Shown here one piece after another: positions 34,160-42,741 of a stretch of 64,000 nucleotides of DNA. Made by a program: the position numbers and the translations under genes. The stretch comes from Beijerinckiaceae bacterium (GTDB taxonomy: Bacteria; Pseudomonadota; Alphaproteobacteria; Rhizobiales; Beijerinckiaceae), in assembly GCA_024304885.1 (NCBI GenBank), contig JALJOM010000003.1:716110-780109 (forward strand). Direction: 5' to 3'. The notes below the pieces were generated by a model. It saw only the letters and a list, made by a program, of their open reading frames with translations, did not search any database and was not told the DNA's origin. The number at the start of each line of letters is the position of its first letter. The stretch's first letter is position 1.

Positions 34160-34656
34160 TTCTCGTCGGATTCTGCCCTGTGCGAGCCCATGGTCCGACC
34201 CCGCAAAAGGCCGAGGAGGCGGTGACGATCGCGGCTTCTCCGGACACCGTGTGGACGGTCGTCGGCGACTTCGCCGGAATCGGCAATTGGCACCCCCTGG
34301 TCGAGGCCGTGAAGGCCGGGAGCGGCAATAATGTGGGGGGCGAGCGCATCCTCGTGCTGGAGAAAGGCGAGATCACGGACAGCCTCGACCAATATGACGC
34401 CTCCGCTCGCTCCTACGGCTACCGGCTCGCCAAGGAGAACGTCGAGGCCTTGCCTGTCAGCTTCTACACGGCCGTCCTTACCGTGACGGACGCCGGCGGC
34501 GGCAAGAGCAATGTCGTTTGGAGCGCCCGCTTCTACCGCGGCGACACCGGCAATTTTCCCGCCGAAGGGCTCGATGACGAGGCGGCCGTCGCGGCCATGA
34601 CGGATTTCTTTCGTCGTGGCCTCGACGGATTGAAAGCGAGGATCGAAGGCAAATGA
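34126..34656 (+). CDS. mxaD: MxaD, SRPBCC-family periplasmic protein
   Basis: The 176-aa product has a signal peptide (MSRQAFIAAVLILVGFCPVR, then AHG) and a polyketide-cyclase/SRPBCC fold (EAVTIAASPDTVWTVVGDFA, then GIGNWHPLVEAVKAG, ERILVLEKGEITDSLDQYDA and SVAFTAVLTVTDAG-like strands). MxaD was described as promoting productive interaction between methanol dehydrogenase and cytochrome cL. The start at 34126 lies inside mxaL; a later start would remove the signal peptide. Confidence 0.9.
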   Translation: MSRQAFIAAVLILVGFCPVRAHGPTPQKAEEAVTIAASPDTVWTVVGDFAGIGNWHPLVEAVKAGSGNNVGGERILVLEKGEITDSLDQYDASARSYGYRLAKENVEALPVSFYTAVLTVTDAGGGKSNVVWSARFYRGDTGNFPAEGLDDEAAVAAMTDFFRRGLDGLKARIEGK

Positions 34657-35603
34657 CTCGCTTTGTCGTTTGCGCGGCCTTCGCCTTCGCGGCGCTGGTC
34701 GGGATGTTCGCACCTGCGTCGGCGGCAAGCTTGCTCGCCGTCTGCCAAGGTGCAGCGGAAGTCGCCTTCATCGACACCGACGCCGCGCGTGTCGAGGTCC
34801 GGTTGAAGGTCCCGAAGGCTCCAGCTCGGATCGCGCTCACGGCCGACGGTCTCCTCGCCTTCGTCACCCACCCCGATGCCGGCCTCGTCACCCGCATCGA
34901 TACCCGGCGGCATCTCGTGGAGCGCGTATTTCGGATCGGCGGCACACCTTTCGGCATCGCGGTCAGCCCGGACGGGAACCGGCTTTATGTGACGGATTGG
35001 GGCTCCGACAAGCTCCTGCGGATCGACGCGGCGACCGGGGAGACGCAGATCGAGGCGGACGTGGGATCGTCGCCGGCGGATGTCTTGGTCGATTCCGTGC
35101 GGGGCAGGGCCTTCACGGCCGACCGAGAAAGCAACGCGATCAGCGTCGTCGACCTTCCGAGCTTCGCCCGTATCGCCACGGTGCCCGTGGGAAAGGCCCC
35201 TTTCGCGCTCGGGGCCAGCGCGGACGGGTCGCAGCTTTACGCGACCAATGTTCAAAGCGGAAATGTCTCGATCATCGATGCTTCGAACGGCTCCGTCCTT
35301 GCCACGATCCCCGTGGGCAAGATGCCTTATGGGGTCGTCCCCACACCCGACGGCAAGATGCTGCTCGTGACGAATCAGCAATCGGGCACAGTCTCGCTCG
35401 TCGAGCAAGCGACCTGGCAACTTCTCGCCGAGCTTCGGGTCGGTGCCTACCCCGAAGCGATCACCTTGTCGGCCGACGGGACACGGGCCTTTGTCACCAA
35501 TTGGTTTTCGGACGAGGTCGCGATCGTCGACATCCCGCGACGGGAGGTCGTCGCACGCATCGAGGTCGGGTCGGGACCTCGCGCCCTGGGGCTCGCGCGT
35601 TGA
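34653..35603 (+). CDS. YVTN-type beta-propeller protein at the end of the mxa operon
   Basis: The 316-aa product has a signal peptide (FVVCAAFAFAALVGMFAPAS, then A) and about seven YVTN/YncE-type blades with the repeating pattern PxxIAxSxDGxxLYVTNxxSxxVSVID (for example PFGIAVSPDGNRLYVTDWGS and PFALGASADGSQLYATNVQS). Four-base overlap with mxaD makes it part of the operon, in the position occupied by the poorly characterised mxaE or mxaH in other methylotrophs. Whether it is the equivalent of either is not decided here. It could bind or stabilise periplasmic partners of methanol dehydrogenase; no catalytic residue is evident. Confidence 0.85.
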   Translation: MTRFVVCAAFAFAALVGMFAPASAASLLAVCQGAAEVAFIDTDAARVEVRLKVPKAPARIALTADGLLAFVTHPDAGLVTRIDTRRHLVERVFRIGGTPFGIAVSPDGNRLYVTDWGSDKLLRIDAATGETQIEADVGSSPADVLVDSVRGRAFTADRESNAISVVDLPSFARIATVPVGKAPFALGASADGSQLYATNVQSGNVSIIDASNGSVLATIPVGKMPYGVVPTPDGKMLLVTNQQSGTVSLVEQATWQLLAELRVGAYPEAITLSADGTRAFVTNWFSDEVAIVDIPRREVVARIEVGSGPRALGLAR

Positions 35604-35702
35604 CGGAGAACTGAGCGCGGAGATCGCGCGAGGACGAGTGCCCTCTCCATCCATCGCCGCAATTCCGGCTGACGCGGGAGTTGCGTCTCGCGCCGAGCGC
35701 TC

Positions 35703-36854
35703 CTATTCGCCCGCGACGACCATGTCGTCGCGGTGGATGATCGCGGTGCGCCCCGGCGCGCCGAGAATCTGCGCGATATCCTGGGAGTTCCGCCCGGCGA
35801 TAAGGACCGCCTCGCTCGCGTCATAGGCGACGAGGCCGCGGCCGATCTCGCCGCCCGTGGCATTTCGGATCACCACGCAATCCCCCCGCGCGAAATTGCC
35901 TTCGACCCGGGTTACTCCCGCGGGCAGGAGGCTCTTGCCGTTCGTCATCGCGGTGGCCGCCCCGGCATCGATGTGCAAGGCGCCGCGCGGCTCGAGCGCG
36001 CCCGCGATCCATTTCTTCCGTGCGGTGACGGGGTTCGAGCCGGTCAGGAACCAGGTGCAGGGCGCACCGTCCCTGAGCCGTGCGACCGGATGCAAGACGC
36101 GCCCGTCGGCGATCAGCATATGTGTGCCGCCGGTCGTCGCGATCTTCGCCGCCTCGATCTTGGTGCGCATTCCTCCGCGCGAGTTCCGCGAGGCCGCGCC
36201 GCCGGCCATGGCTTCGATCTCGGCGGTCACCCGCGAGACGACGGGAACGAGAATCGCGTCGGGGTTCTCGAGCGGCGGCGCGGAATAGAGGCCGGCGACA
36301 TCGGAGAGCAGGATCAGGAGGTCGGCGCTCGCCATGGTCGCGACGCGGGCGGCAAGGCGGTCGTTGTCGCCGTAGCGGATCTCGTTGGTCGCGACCGTGT
36401 CGTTCTCGTTGATGACAGGCACCGCGCGCGCGGAGAGGAGCCGCGCGATCGTCGCCCGCGCATTGAGATAGCGGCGCCGCTCTTCCGTATCGCCGAAGGT
36501 GACGAGAATTTGCCCGGCCGTGATCTTCCTGTCGGCGAGCACCTCTGCCCAAATTCGCGCCAAGGCGATCTGCCCAACGGCAGCGGCGGCCTGGCTGTCC
36601 TCGAGCTCGAGGTCTTTTTCCGGAAGACCGAGCACTTTTCGCCCGAGCGCGATCGAGCCTGACGACACGACGAGCACATCTGCCTTTTTCGCGTGCAGTT
36701 CGGCAATATCCGCGGCGAGCGCGGCCAGCCAGTCGCGCCTCACGCAGCCTTGCGCCGAATCGACGAGGAGCGACGAGCCGACCTTGACCGTGATCCGCCG
36801 AAAGTCCTCGAGCTTAGGCGGCGCCGAAGCGGGAGAGCCGTTCAAGGACGCCAC
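35703..36854 (-). CDS. proB: Glutamate 5-kinase (AA kinase plus PUA domain)
   Basis: The first step of proline synthesis, ATP-dependent phosphorylation of glutamate. The ~383-aa product has an amino-acid kinase domain ([77 protein letters not shown]) and a C-terminal PUA domain ([20 protein letters not shown] and following). The start is either GTG at 36854 or TTG at 36845; TTG overlaps the obgE stop as TTGA and has GGAG 8 nt upstream, so it may be the real one. The obgE-proB order is usual for Hyphomicrobiales. proA is expected to the left but is absent here. Confidence 0.94.
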   Translation of the reverse strand: MASLNGSPASAPPKLEDFRRITVKVGSSLLVDSAQGCVRRDWLAALAADIAELHAKKADVLVVSSGSIALGRKVLGLPEKDLELEDSQAAAAVGQIALARIWAEVLADRKITAGQILVTFGDTEERRRYLNARATIARLLSARAVPVINENDTVATNEIRYGDNDRLAARVATMASADLLILLSDVAGLYSAPPLENPDAILVPVVSRVTAEIEAMAGGAASRNSRGGMRTKIEAAKIATTGGTHMLIADGRVLHPVARLRDGAPCTWFLTGSNPVTARKKWIAGALEPRGALHIDAGAATAMTNGKSLLPAGVTRVEGNFARGDCVVIRNATGGEIGRGLVAYDASEAVLIAGRNSQDIAQILGAPGRTAIIHRDDMVVAGE

Positions 36855-37879
36855 TCCGCGACAGGCTCTCGAGGTCCGGCCTCGGCAGCCTTCAGCTCGT
36901 CGAGGCGCTGCAGAACCGTCCGCAGGCAGGCCTGAACATTCGCTCCCGTCGCCGCCGAGAGCCGAAGCGGGGTGCGTTTCGCTGCACGCCGCAAGCGCTC
37001 GACCTGGGCGCGCAAGGTCGCGTCATCGACCGTGTCGATCTTGGAGAGCGCGACGATCTCGGGCTTCTCGGCGAGGCCTTCCCCATAGGCCTCGAGCTCG
37101 CGGCGGACGGTCTTGTAGGCCTTGCCGGCATGCTCGGTTCCGGCATCGACCAGGTGGAGGAGGACCCGGCAGCGCTCGATATGGCCGAGGAAGAAATCGC
37201 CGAGGCCGCGTCCGTCGTGAGCTCCCTCGATGAGGCCCGGGATGTCGGCGAGCACGAACTCGCGGTCGTCACAGGCGACGACGCCGAGCTGAGGCGTGAG
37301 CGTGGTAAAGGGATAATCGGCGATTTTCGGGGTCGCGGCGCTGACACTCGCGAGGAAGGTCGACTTGCCGGCATTCGGGAGGCCGACGAGGCCCGCGTCG
37401 GCGATCAGCTTGAGGCGCAGCCAGATGGTGCGCTCCTCGCCCTTCTGACCCGGATTGGCGCGGCGCGGCGCCTGGTTGGTCGAGGTCTTGAAATGCGCAT
37501 TGCCGAAGCCGCCGTTGCCGCCGCGGGCGAGGCGCACCGTCCCGCCGACCTCGGTCAGGTCGGCGAGCAGGGACTCGTCCTCGGCGTCGTAGATCTGGGT
37601 CCCGACCGGAACCTCGAGGACGGCGTCGGCTCCCCGTCCGCCGGCACGGTTCTTCCCCATGCCGTGCATGCCGGGGCGCGCCTTGAAATGCTGGCGGTAG
37701 CGAAACGGCAGGAGCGTGTTCAGGCCCGCGACGCATCGGACGATCACGTCGCCGCCACGTCCGCCGTCGCCGCCGTCCGGCCCGCCGAACTCGATGAACT
37801 TCTCGCGCCGGAACGACAGGCATCCGGCGCCGCCGTCGCCGGACTTGATATAGACCTTGGCACAATCCAGAAACTTCAT
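36842..37879 (-). CDS. obgE: Obg/CgtA ribosome-assembly GTPase
   Basis: The 345-aa product has the glycine-rich Obg fold ([20 protein letters not shown], then [16 protein letters not shown]) followed by a G domain: G1 [12 protein letters not shown]2/switch FTTLTPQ, G3 [17 protein letters not shown]4 LSKIDTVD and G5 SAATGANV. It binds the 50S subunit during late assembly and in the stringent response. It lacks the long C-terminal extension seen in some Obg proteins. It lies upstream of proB and overlaps it. Confidence 0.96.
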   Translation of the reverse strand: MKFLDCAKVYIKSGDGGAGCLSFRREKFIEFGGPDGGDGGRGGDVIVRCVAGLNTLLPFRYRQHFKARPGMHGMGKNRAGGRGADAVLEVPVGTQIYDAEDESLLADLTEVGGTVRLARGGNGGFGNAHFKTSTNQAPRRANPGQKGEERTIWLRLKLIADAGLVGLPNAGKSTFLASVSAATPKIADYPFTTLTPQLGVVACDDREFVLADIPGLIEGAHDGRGLGDFFLGHIERCRVLLHLVDAGTEHAGKAYKTVRRELEAYGEGLAEKPEIVALSKIDTVDDATLRAQVERLRRAAKRTPLRLSAATGANVQACLRTVLQRLDELKAAEAGPREPVAEWRP

Positions 37880-38028
37880 CGCCGACCGTGGTTCGTGCGC
37901 TCCCGCCGGCTCTCGAGCCGGTGCCGCGCGACGCGCGGGTTTCGCACGTCCACGCGCTCACGGCGGCGCGGATTCGGAATGCGCGGAACATCTAGGGGAA
38001 ACAGGCGCGGATGCAACCCGAAAGACAG

Positions 38029-38703
38029 CTAGCACTCCGGCCGTGCCGCCATGGCCGCGGGGTCGAAGGCATCGACTGGCTGGTGGGGCATCGGCGGGAT
38101 GGATTTGGCATTACGGCCTTTAGCCCAAGCGGCACGCTCCAGCACGAAACGGTCGCACGGAAGCAAGCCGCCGCGCGCAGGCATGGGGTCGAGACCCGTG
38201 TCGACATAGGCGAAGCCGCACTTCTCGAGCACACGCCTCGAGGCGCCGTTGGTCACGCGCGTGCTGGCGGCGATGGTGCCGACCGGAGTCAAGGAGAAGA
38301 CGGCATCGACGAGCGCGGCTGTGGCTTCGGTCGCGAGGCCTCTCCCCCAGAATTCGGGCGCGAAAAGATAGCCGAGCTCGATCTCGCTCGGACCGGATTC
38401 GATCGCGCTGACCAGGCCGATCGGGTGCTGCGCGCCCCGCTTCTGGGTGACGGCGAGGACGAGGCTCCTGCGATTGGCATTGTCCACGCGGGACTGGAAG
38501 ATGAACCGCTCGGCCTCTCCGGGCGGATAGGGATGCGGGATGGCCGCCGTCATCTGCGCGGTGACGGCGAGGCCGGCAAAGCGCGTGATATGAGCGGCAT
38601 CGGCGGCCCGCGGCCAGCGCAACCATAGCCGCTTCGTCTCGAGACGAAAGATATCTTCGGCTGTGAGGTCCGGAAACATGTTCCGCCCGGCGTCGAGACC
38701 CAT
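38029..38703 (-). CDS. GNAT-family N-acetyltransferase (RimJ/RimL type)
   Basis: The 224-aa product has an N-terminal RLETKRLWLRWPRAADAAHI strand-helix and the acetyl-CoA loop YLFAPEFWGRGLATEATAAL (Q/RxxGxG/A pattern), followed by ASTRVTNGASRRVLEKCGFA and YVDTG. This is the layout of acetyltransferases acting on ribosomal proteins or amino groups. The start could be 38703 (MGLDAGRN) or 38679 (MFPDLTAED). It is between rpmA and obgE, where a GNAT gene is conserved in many Hyphomicrobiales. The substrate is unknown. Confidence 0.88.
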   Translation of the reverse strand: MGLDAGRNMFPDLTAEDIFRLETKRLWLRWPRAADAAHITRFAGLAVTAQMTAAIPHPYPPGEAERFIFQSRVDNANRRSLVLAVTQKRGAQHPIGLVSAIESGPSEIELGYLFAPEFWGRGLATEATAALVDAVFSLTPVGTIAASTRVTNGASRRVLEKCGFAYVDTGLDPMPARGGLLPCDRFVLERAAWAKGRNAKSIPPMPHQPVDAFDPAAMAARPEC

Positions 38704-38851
38704 CGCTCGCGACTGAAGCAAAAGACACGCCAAACGGGCCGTTCGCGCAGAATCGGACGTCGGGTCGCCTCCTTGCGGTGTCGTCGGCGCGAGACGCCGC
38801 CGATACGGCGAAACCGATCGCGCCCGCGGGGCTGGCCGAGCCGCGTTGCTC

Positions 38852-39127
38852 CTATTCGGCCGACGCCGCGGGCGGCTGCGGAAGGACCGACACGAAGGAG
38901 CGGCCATTGCCTCGGGTCGTGAATTCCACCTTGCCGTCGATCAGGGCGAACAAGGTATGATCCTTGCCGAGACCGACATTGGAGCCCGGATGAAACTTGG
39001 TCCCGCGCTGGCGCACGATGATGTTGCCGCCGAGCACGGCCTCGCCGCCGAATTTCTTTACGCCGAGACGCCGACCTTTGGAATCGCGTCCGTTGCGCGA
39101 CGAGCCGCCTGCCTTCTTGTGTGCCAT
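38852..39127 (-). CDS. rpmA: 50S ribosomal protein L27
   Basis: The 91-aa product begins [20 protein letters not shown] and continues [22 protein letters not shown]-type sequence, unmistakably L27. Its N-terminal tail reaches the peptidyl-transferase centre. There is no N-terminal extension needing cleavage, unlike Firmicutes L27. It lies downstream of rplU (gap 152 bp), the universal L21-L27 pair. The C-terminal QPPAASAE tail is typical of alphaproteobacteria. Confidence 0.97.
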   Translation of the reverse strand: MAHKKAGGSSRNGRDSKGRRLGVKKFGGEAVLGGNIIVRQRGTKFHPGSNVGLGKDHTLFALIDGKVEFTTRGNGRSFVSVLPQPPAASAE

Positions 39128-39279
39128 GGTCTTGGACCCGAACCTTTCCTCGCGAGCACCGGTTCGCCGGGTAAGCTCGAACTCGTGAACACTCGAACTC
39201 GTGAACAAATGCCTCTCGGGGCGAAGCTGCACCCTCGGCCTGCCGTGCGGAGCCGCGGCCTCTGTCGGCGGCCGGCGTC

Positions 39280-39615
39280 TCAGCCCTGTGCTTGCGACGC
39301 TCCGGTCGTGACGAGCTCGGTAATGCGTACCAGGGTCAGATCCTGGCGATGGCCGCGCTTGCGCTTCGAGTTCTGGCGTCGCCGCTTCTTGAAGGAAATG
39401 ACCTTCGGACCGCGCGTCTGCTCGACGATCTCGCCCGTCACTCTCGCGCCTTCGACGAAGGGGGTCCCGATCGTCGGTGCTCCGTCGCCCGCGACCATGA
39501 GGACATTGTCGAAGGTCACAGGGTCGCCCGGCTCGCCCTCCAACGTCATGACGGTGATCGTGTCGTTCGGGCTGACGCTGTATTGCTTGCCGCCGGTCTT
39601 GATGACTGCGAACAT
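39280..39615 (-). CDS. rplU: 50S ribosomal protein L21
   Basis: The 111-aa product begins [20 protein letters not shown] and has the [20 protein letters not shown] basic C-terminal region that contacts 23S rRNA. It binds 23S rRNA with L20 during assembly. A long, 200-nt leader with a terminator-like hairpin (39820-39843) precedes it on the minus strand, suggesting attenuation. It is first gene of the rplU-rpmA-GNAT-obgE-proB block. Confidence 0.97.
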   Translation of the reverse strand: MFAVIKTGGKQYSVSPNDTITVMTLEGEPGDPVTFDNVLMVAGDGAPTIGTPFVEGARVTGEIVEQTRGPKVISFKKRRRQNSKRKRGHRQDLTLVRITELVTTGASQAQG

Positions 39616-40224
39616 CTCGTCCTCGTGGTCCTTCGCGTGCCCGCCAAAGCAGATCTGGCGGCTGCTCGAGCCGCGCGCCCGGCGCGCCTCCTGGTCGATC
39701 GCGCGAGCGGATCGCCGGTCAGAGGCTCGCTGACTGATCGTCTCCGGAGACTCGGAGCCCGGCGCGGATCGCGGGAGCAGGTCCTCGAGCTCCTGTTGGC
39801 CCCTCGAGGTCCTGAACGGAAAAACGCGGCTCCTTGCCGCGTTGACCGGCTTGCGTCTACAGAGAGCGGTCGGTCTTGTCAATCGGCTCCCGCCCCCGCG
39901 CAGTCTTGCGCCGGACTCGGCCCCATTTGAGCCATGTTCCGCAGCTTGGTTTCGTTACATGACGACGCACGCACGAGTCGATCCCCGGGAAGGGCTTGCG
40001 AGCGATGACCACCAGCAGAGCGGGCTCGCGCACGCATCCTTCGTCGCTTCCGCCGCGGAGGGTCCGAATGCGGGAGCCGGCTGTGGAACGTTTTCCGGTG
40101 GGCAGTTTCGCGGGAGGCGTCGCGAGAGCGCGACGATGCGAAGGCTCGGGATCGATCGGGCCGGACAATGCTTCCGCGCGGCGCGCTCAGCGTGCCCCGG
40201 GCAGCCCGAGGTCGAACGCGCATC
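39616..40224. other. Divergent intergenic region between rplU and the M23 peptidase
   Basis: No credible gene or tRNA is seen in these 609 bp. Open frames in both directions are composition-driven shadows. It should contain the L21 operon promoter and leader on the minus strand, including the hairpin at 39820-39843, and the promoter of the endopeptidase gene on the plus strand. Confidence 0.5.
39820..39843 (-). terminator. Intrinsic terminator/attenuator in the L21 leader
   Basis: Minus-strand RNA forms an 8-bp perfect stem AACGCGGC/GCCGCGTT around AAGGA, followed by a U-run (TTTTT including stem bases) before CCG. It lies about 205 nt upstream of the rplU ATG with no recognised gene in front of it, so it is more likely an attenuator in the L21-L27 leader than the end of an upstream gene. 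Confidence 0.6.
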
Positions 40225-42291
40225 ATGACGATCGCGGAGGCGCTGCCGGGTGATCCTCGGACCGAGATGCCCGGCGAGCGCCGAGGCGCCGCAGCGCGAC
40301 TGCGGCCGCGTGCCAAGCCGATCTCGTCGTTTCACGAGCCGCCGATCGAGGCGGATGGTCGGCATGGCGCCTCGATCGACCGCCGTCGCGTGTCCCTGCG
40401 ATGGCTCGCCGGAACGATCCTGACTTGCATGTCCGGCGCCGGCCTGATGGGGGCCGCGGTCCAGGCGACCCTCGGCCATCGCCTCTATTTCGCCGAGCCG
40501 CCGACCCATGTGCCGACCCCCTACCGGGACGATTTCGCCGATTCCGGCACAAATCCAGACCGGGCCGACCGCCTCGTCCAATCGGTCGATGTCGTTGCTG
40601 CCAAGCGGACCTTTCGCGCTCCGATCGCGATCCGCTTCGGCGAGAAGGAGATGATGAAGGTTCACAGCTTCACGCGCGTCGAAACGACCTTGGCCTTGAC
40701 CGATTCGGGACTCGCCGACGAGATCCCCGCCTTCAATCCATTGAAGCTCCTCGCGGATTCCCGAGTACCCTCCGAACCGGCGCCGGAACCGATGCAGGAC
40801 GACGCCGAGGTGTCGTGGTCCACGCGCGATATTTCCGGCGACGGTCTCGTGACCGCGATCTCCCTCATGATGGACGAGGTCCAGGCCCAGGTCGCGGAGC
40901 ATGTCCGCACGACGCCGCAGCCCGGAGCGAAGCTGATCTCCTTGCCGCCGCAGCTCCTCCTGATGCGCACGAGCCGCGCGGATCTGCCCGGCATTCTCGC
41001 CTATGCGAATCCGACGGAGCCGATCGCGGCGGTGCCCTTGTCGTCGATCGAGGTCCGCATGGTCCCCGAGAACGTGACGAACGTCGTGCGTGCGCCGCAA
41101 TCCGAGGCCGCGGCCCGAGCGGGTGAGCGGCTCGTCGTCGTTCACCATGGCGAATCGCTCGAGACCGTCCTGCGCGCAGCCGATGTCCGCGCGGACACGG
41201 TCGCGGCCATCGTCGCGGCTTTCGGCACGCGCCGCGGCGAGGCCGCAGTTCCCGAGGGCCGGCGGCTGAAGCTGCAGTTCGCCGATCTCGAGGGGGACGG
41301 CACGACCGTCGACCTCGTGCGCCTCTCGGTCTATGCGGACGAGACTTTGGAAACCGTCGTGGCGATCACCGATGCCGGCAGTTATGTTCCGGTGACCTTG
41401 CCGCGCCGCACCGCGAAACGCCCGGCGCCGGCCGCAGGCGAGGACGAGGATGCAGGCGGCCTGCGCCTCTACGATTCGCTTTATGCGACGGCCTTGAAGC
41501 AGGAAATTCCGCGTCCGATCATCGACGATCTCGTCCGCATGTTCGCCAACGAGGTCGACTTGCAGCGGCCCGTTCGCAGCGGGGATTCCTTCGAAGCCTT
41601 CTACGACGAAGGCGAGGAGGGGGACGGACCCGGCCAGCTCCTCTACGCGAAGCTCACCGCACGCGACGAAACCTCGAGGCTCTACCGGTTCCAGACGCCG
41701 GACGACGGGGTGGTCGACTTCTACGACCCGAACGGGCGTTCTGCGCGCAAGTTCCTGGTGCGCACGCCGCTGCCGGCAGGGCGATTCACTTCGGGGTTCG
41801 GCAACCGGTTTCACCCGATCCTCGGCTATACGCGACCGCATACCGGAGTCGATTGGGCAGCGCCCATGGGCACGCCGATCTTCGCCGCCGGCAACGGCAC
41901 GATCATCTCGGCCGGCTGGGACTCGGGCTACGGACGCCGGATCGAGATTCAGCACGCGAACGGCTACATCACCACCTATAATCACCTGTCGGGCTTCGCC
42001 CGCGGCGTCAAGGAAGGGACCAGGGTCCGCCAAGGCCAGGTCATCGGCTACCTCGGCCAGACCGGGCTCGCGACCGGGCCCCATCTCCACTACGAGATCA
42101 TGGTGAATGGACATTTCGTCGATCCGATGCGCGTGAAGCTCGCGAGGACGCGCGAGTTCGACGGGCGGATGCTCGCCGCCTTCAGGCGGGAACGGGACCG
42201 GATCGACGGGCTGCTCGCCAAGGCTCCGACCGCGGACGTGGTCGCCGGAGCCCCCCCGGAGCGCTCAGCAGGGCCCTTGGCCGGAAGGTGA
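40225..42291 (+). CDS. M23-family murein endopeptidase with membrane anchor
   Basis: The 688-aa product has a basic cytoplasmic N-terminus, one membrane helix (about residues 78-100, WLAGTILTCMSGAGLMGAAV), a long periplasmic region including a LysM/OapA-like segment (GERLVVVHHGESLETVLRAA), and a C-terminal M23 (LytM) zinc domain. Zinc ligands are in FGNRFHPILGYTRPHTGVDW (H..HTGVD) and GPHLHYE. It resembles MepM-type DD-endopeptidases that cut peptidoglycan cross-links during growth. The start at 40225 (MTIAEALPGD) follows a Shine-Dalgarno-poor region. Types A and B repeats follow the gene. Confidence 0.9.
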   Translation: MTIAEALPGDPRTEMPGERRGAAARLRPRAKPISSFHEPPIEADGRHGASIDRRRVSLRWLAGTILTCMSGAGLMGAAVQATLGHRLYFAEPPTHVPTPYRDDFADSGTNPDRADRLVQSVDVVAAKRTFRAPIAIRFGEKEMMKVHSFTRVETTLALTDSGLADEIPAFNPLKLLADSRVPSEPAPEPMQDDAEVSWSTRDISGDGLVTAISLMMDEVQAQVAEHVRTTPQPGAKLISLPPQLLLMRTSRADLPGILAYANPTEPIAAVPLSSIEVRMVPENVTNVVRAPQSEAAARAGERLVVVHHGESLETVLRAADVRADTVAAIVAAFGTRRGEAAVPEGRRLKLQFADLEGDGTTVDLVRLSVYADETLETVVAITDAGSYVPVTLPRRTAKRPAPAAGEDEDAGGLRLYDSLYATALKQEIPRPIIDDLVRMFANEVDLQRPVRSGDSFEAFYDEGEEGDGPGQLLYAKLTARDETSRLYRFQTPDDGVVDFYDPNGRSARKFLVRTPLPAGRFTSGFGNRFHPILGYTRPHTGVDWAAPMGTPIFAAGNGTIISAGWDSGYGRRIEIQHANGYITTYNHLSGFARGVKEGTRVRQGQVIGYLGQTGLATGPHLHYEIMVNGHFVDPMRVKLARTREFDGRMLAAFRRERDRIDGLLAKAPTADVVAGAPPERSAGPLAGR

Positions 42292-42394
42292 ACGGCGCGC
42301 CCGCCGGGCCGCGCGGCACCCCCGGCTTCCATTCCCGTTCGACGATGGAGCCATGCCGCCCTTTCCGACCCGCTCGAAACGGAAACCGAGCCTA

Positions 42395-42497
42395 GAGCGG
42401 TCTCCGATCCGGTGGACTTGCGAGCCCGCTCTACATTCTTGTTTTGTCGTATTTTCGCGACGCGAATCGGTGTCCGCTTCGCTGGAAAATGCTCTAG
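42395..42497 (+). repeat. Type-A dispersed repeat, forward
   Basis: It begins near TAGAGCGGTCTCCGATCCGG, then CTCTACATTCTTGTTTTGTC, ATTTTCGCGACGCGAATCGG and TGTCCGCTTCGCTGGAAAAT, ending GCTCTAG. This is the best-preserved A copy at its 3' end, and it abuts type-B copy B3. Nothing else is recognised in 42292-42394. Confidence 0.88.
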
Positions 42498-42657
42498 ATC
42501 ACGTTTCATGACTTTGGATCGATTCGATCCAAAGTCATGAAACGTGATCGATTCCAAAAAGTGTTGAGCGGGATAGTCAGATAAGTTTACGCAATCTGCG
42601 TAAACGCGAGTGCGCCGGACAACCGGTATCCACTTTTCCTCATTCCGCGCTGATTTC
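42495..42657 (+). repeat. Type-B dispersed repeat, copy B3, with a perfect 53-nt palindrome
   Basis: Bases 42497-42522 and 42524-42549 are exact reverse complements (26-bp arms, single central T), read base by base. The palindrome begins GATCACGTTTCATGACTTTG and is followed by AGCGGGATAGTCAGATAAGT, the TTTACGC...GCGTAAA hairpin and ATCCACTTTTCCTCATTCCG. This copy defines the full B element; other copies have lost parts of one arm. Confidence 0.93.
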
Positions 42658-42741
42658 TGGTGGTGTCGCGATCTCGCATCGACGGCGCGGGAAACGGCTC
42701 GCGCCCGATCGGCCGGATCCGGTGGGACGCGCGGCACATGA

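Noticed and set aside
39616-40224. tRNA gene upstream of rplU
   Set aside because: No TTCGAxTC T-arm or acceptor-stem pairing could be found on either strand.
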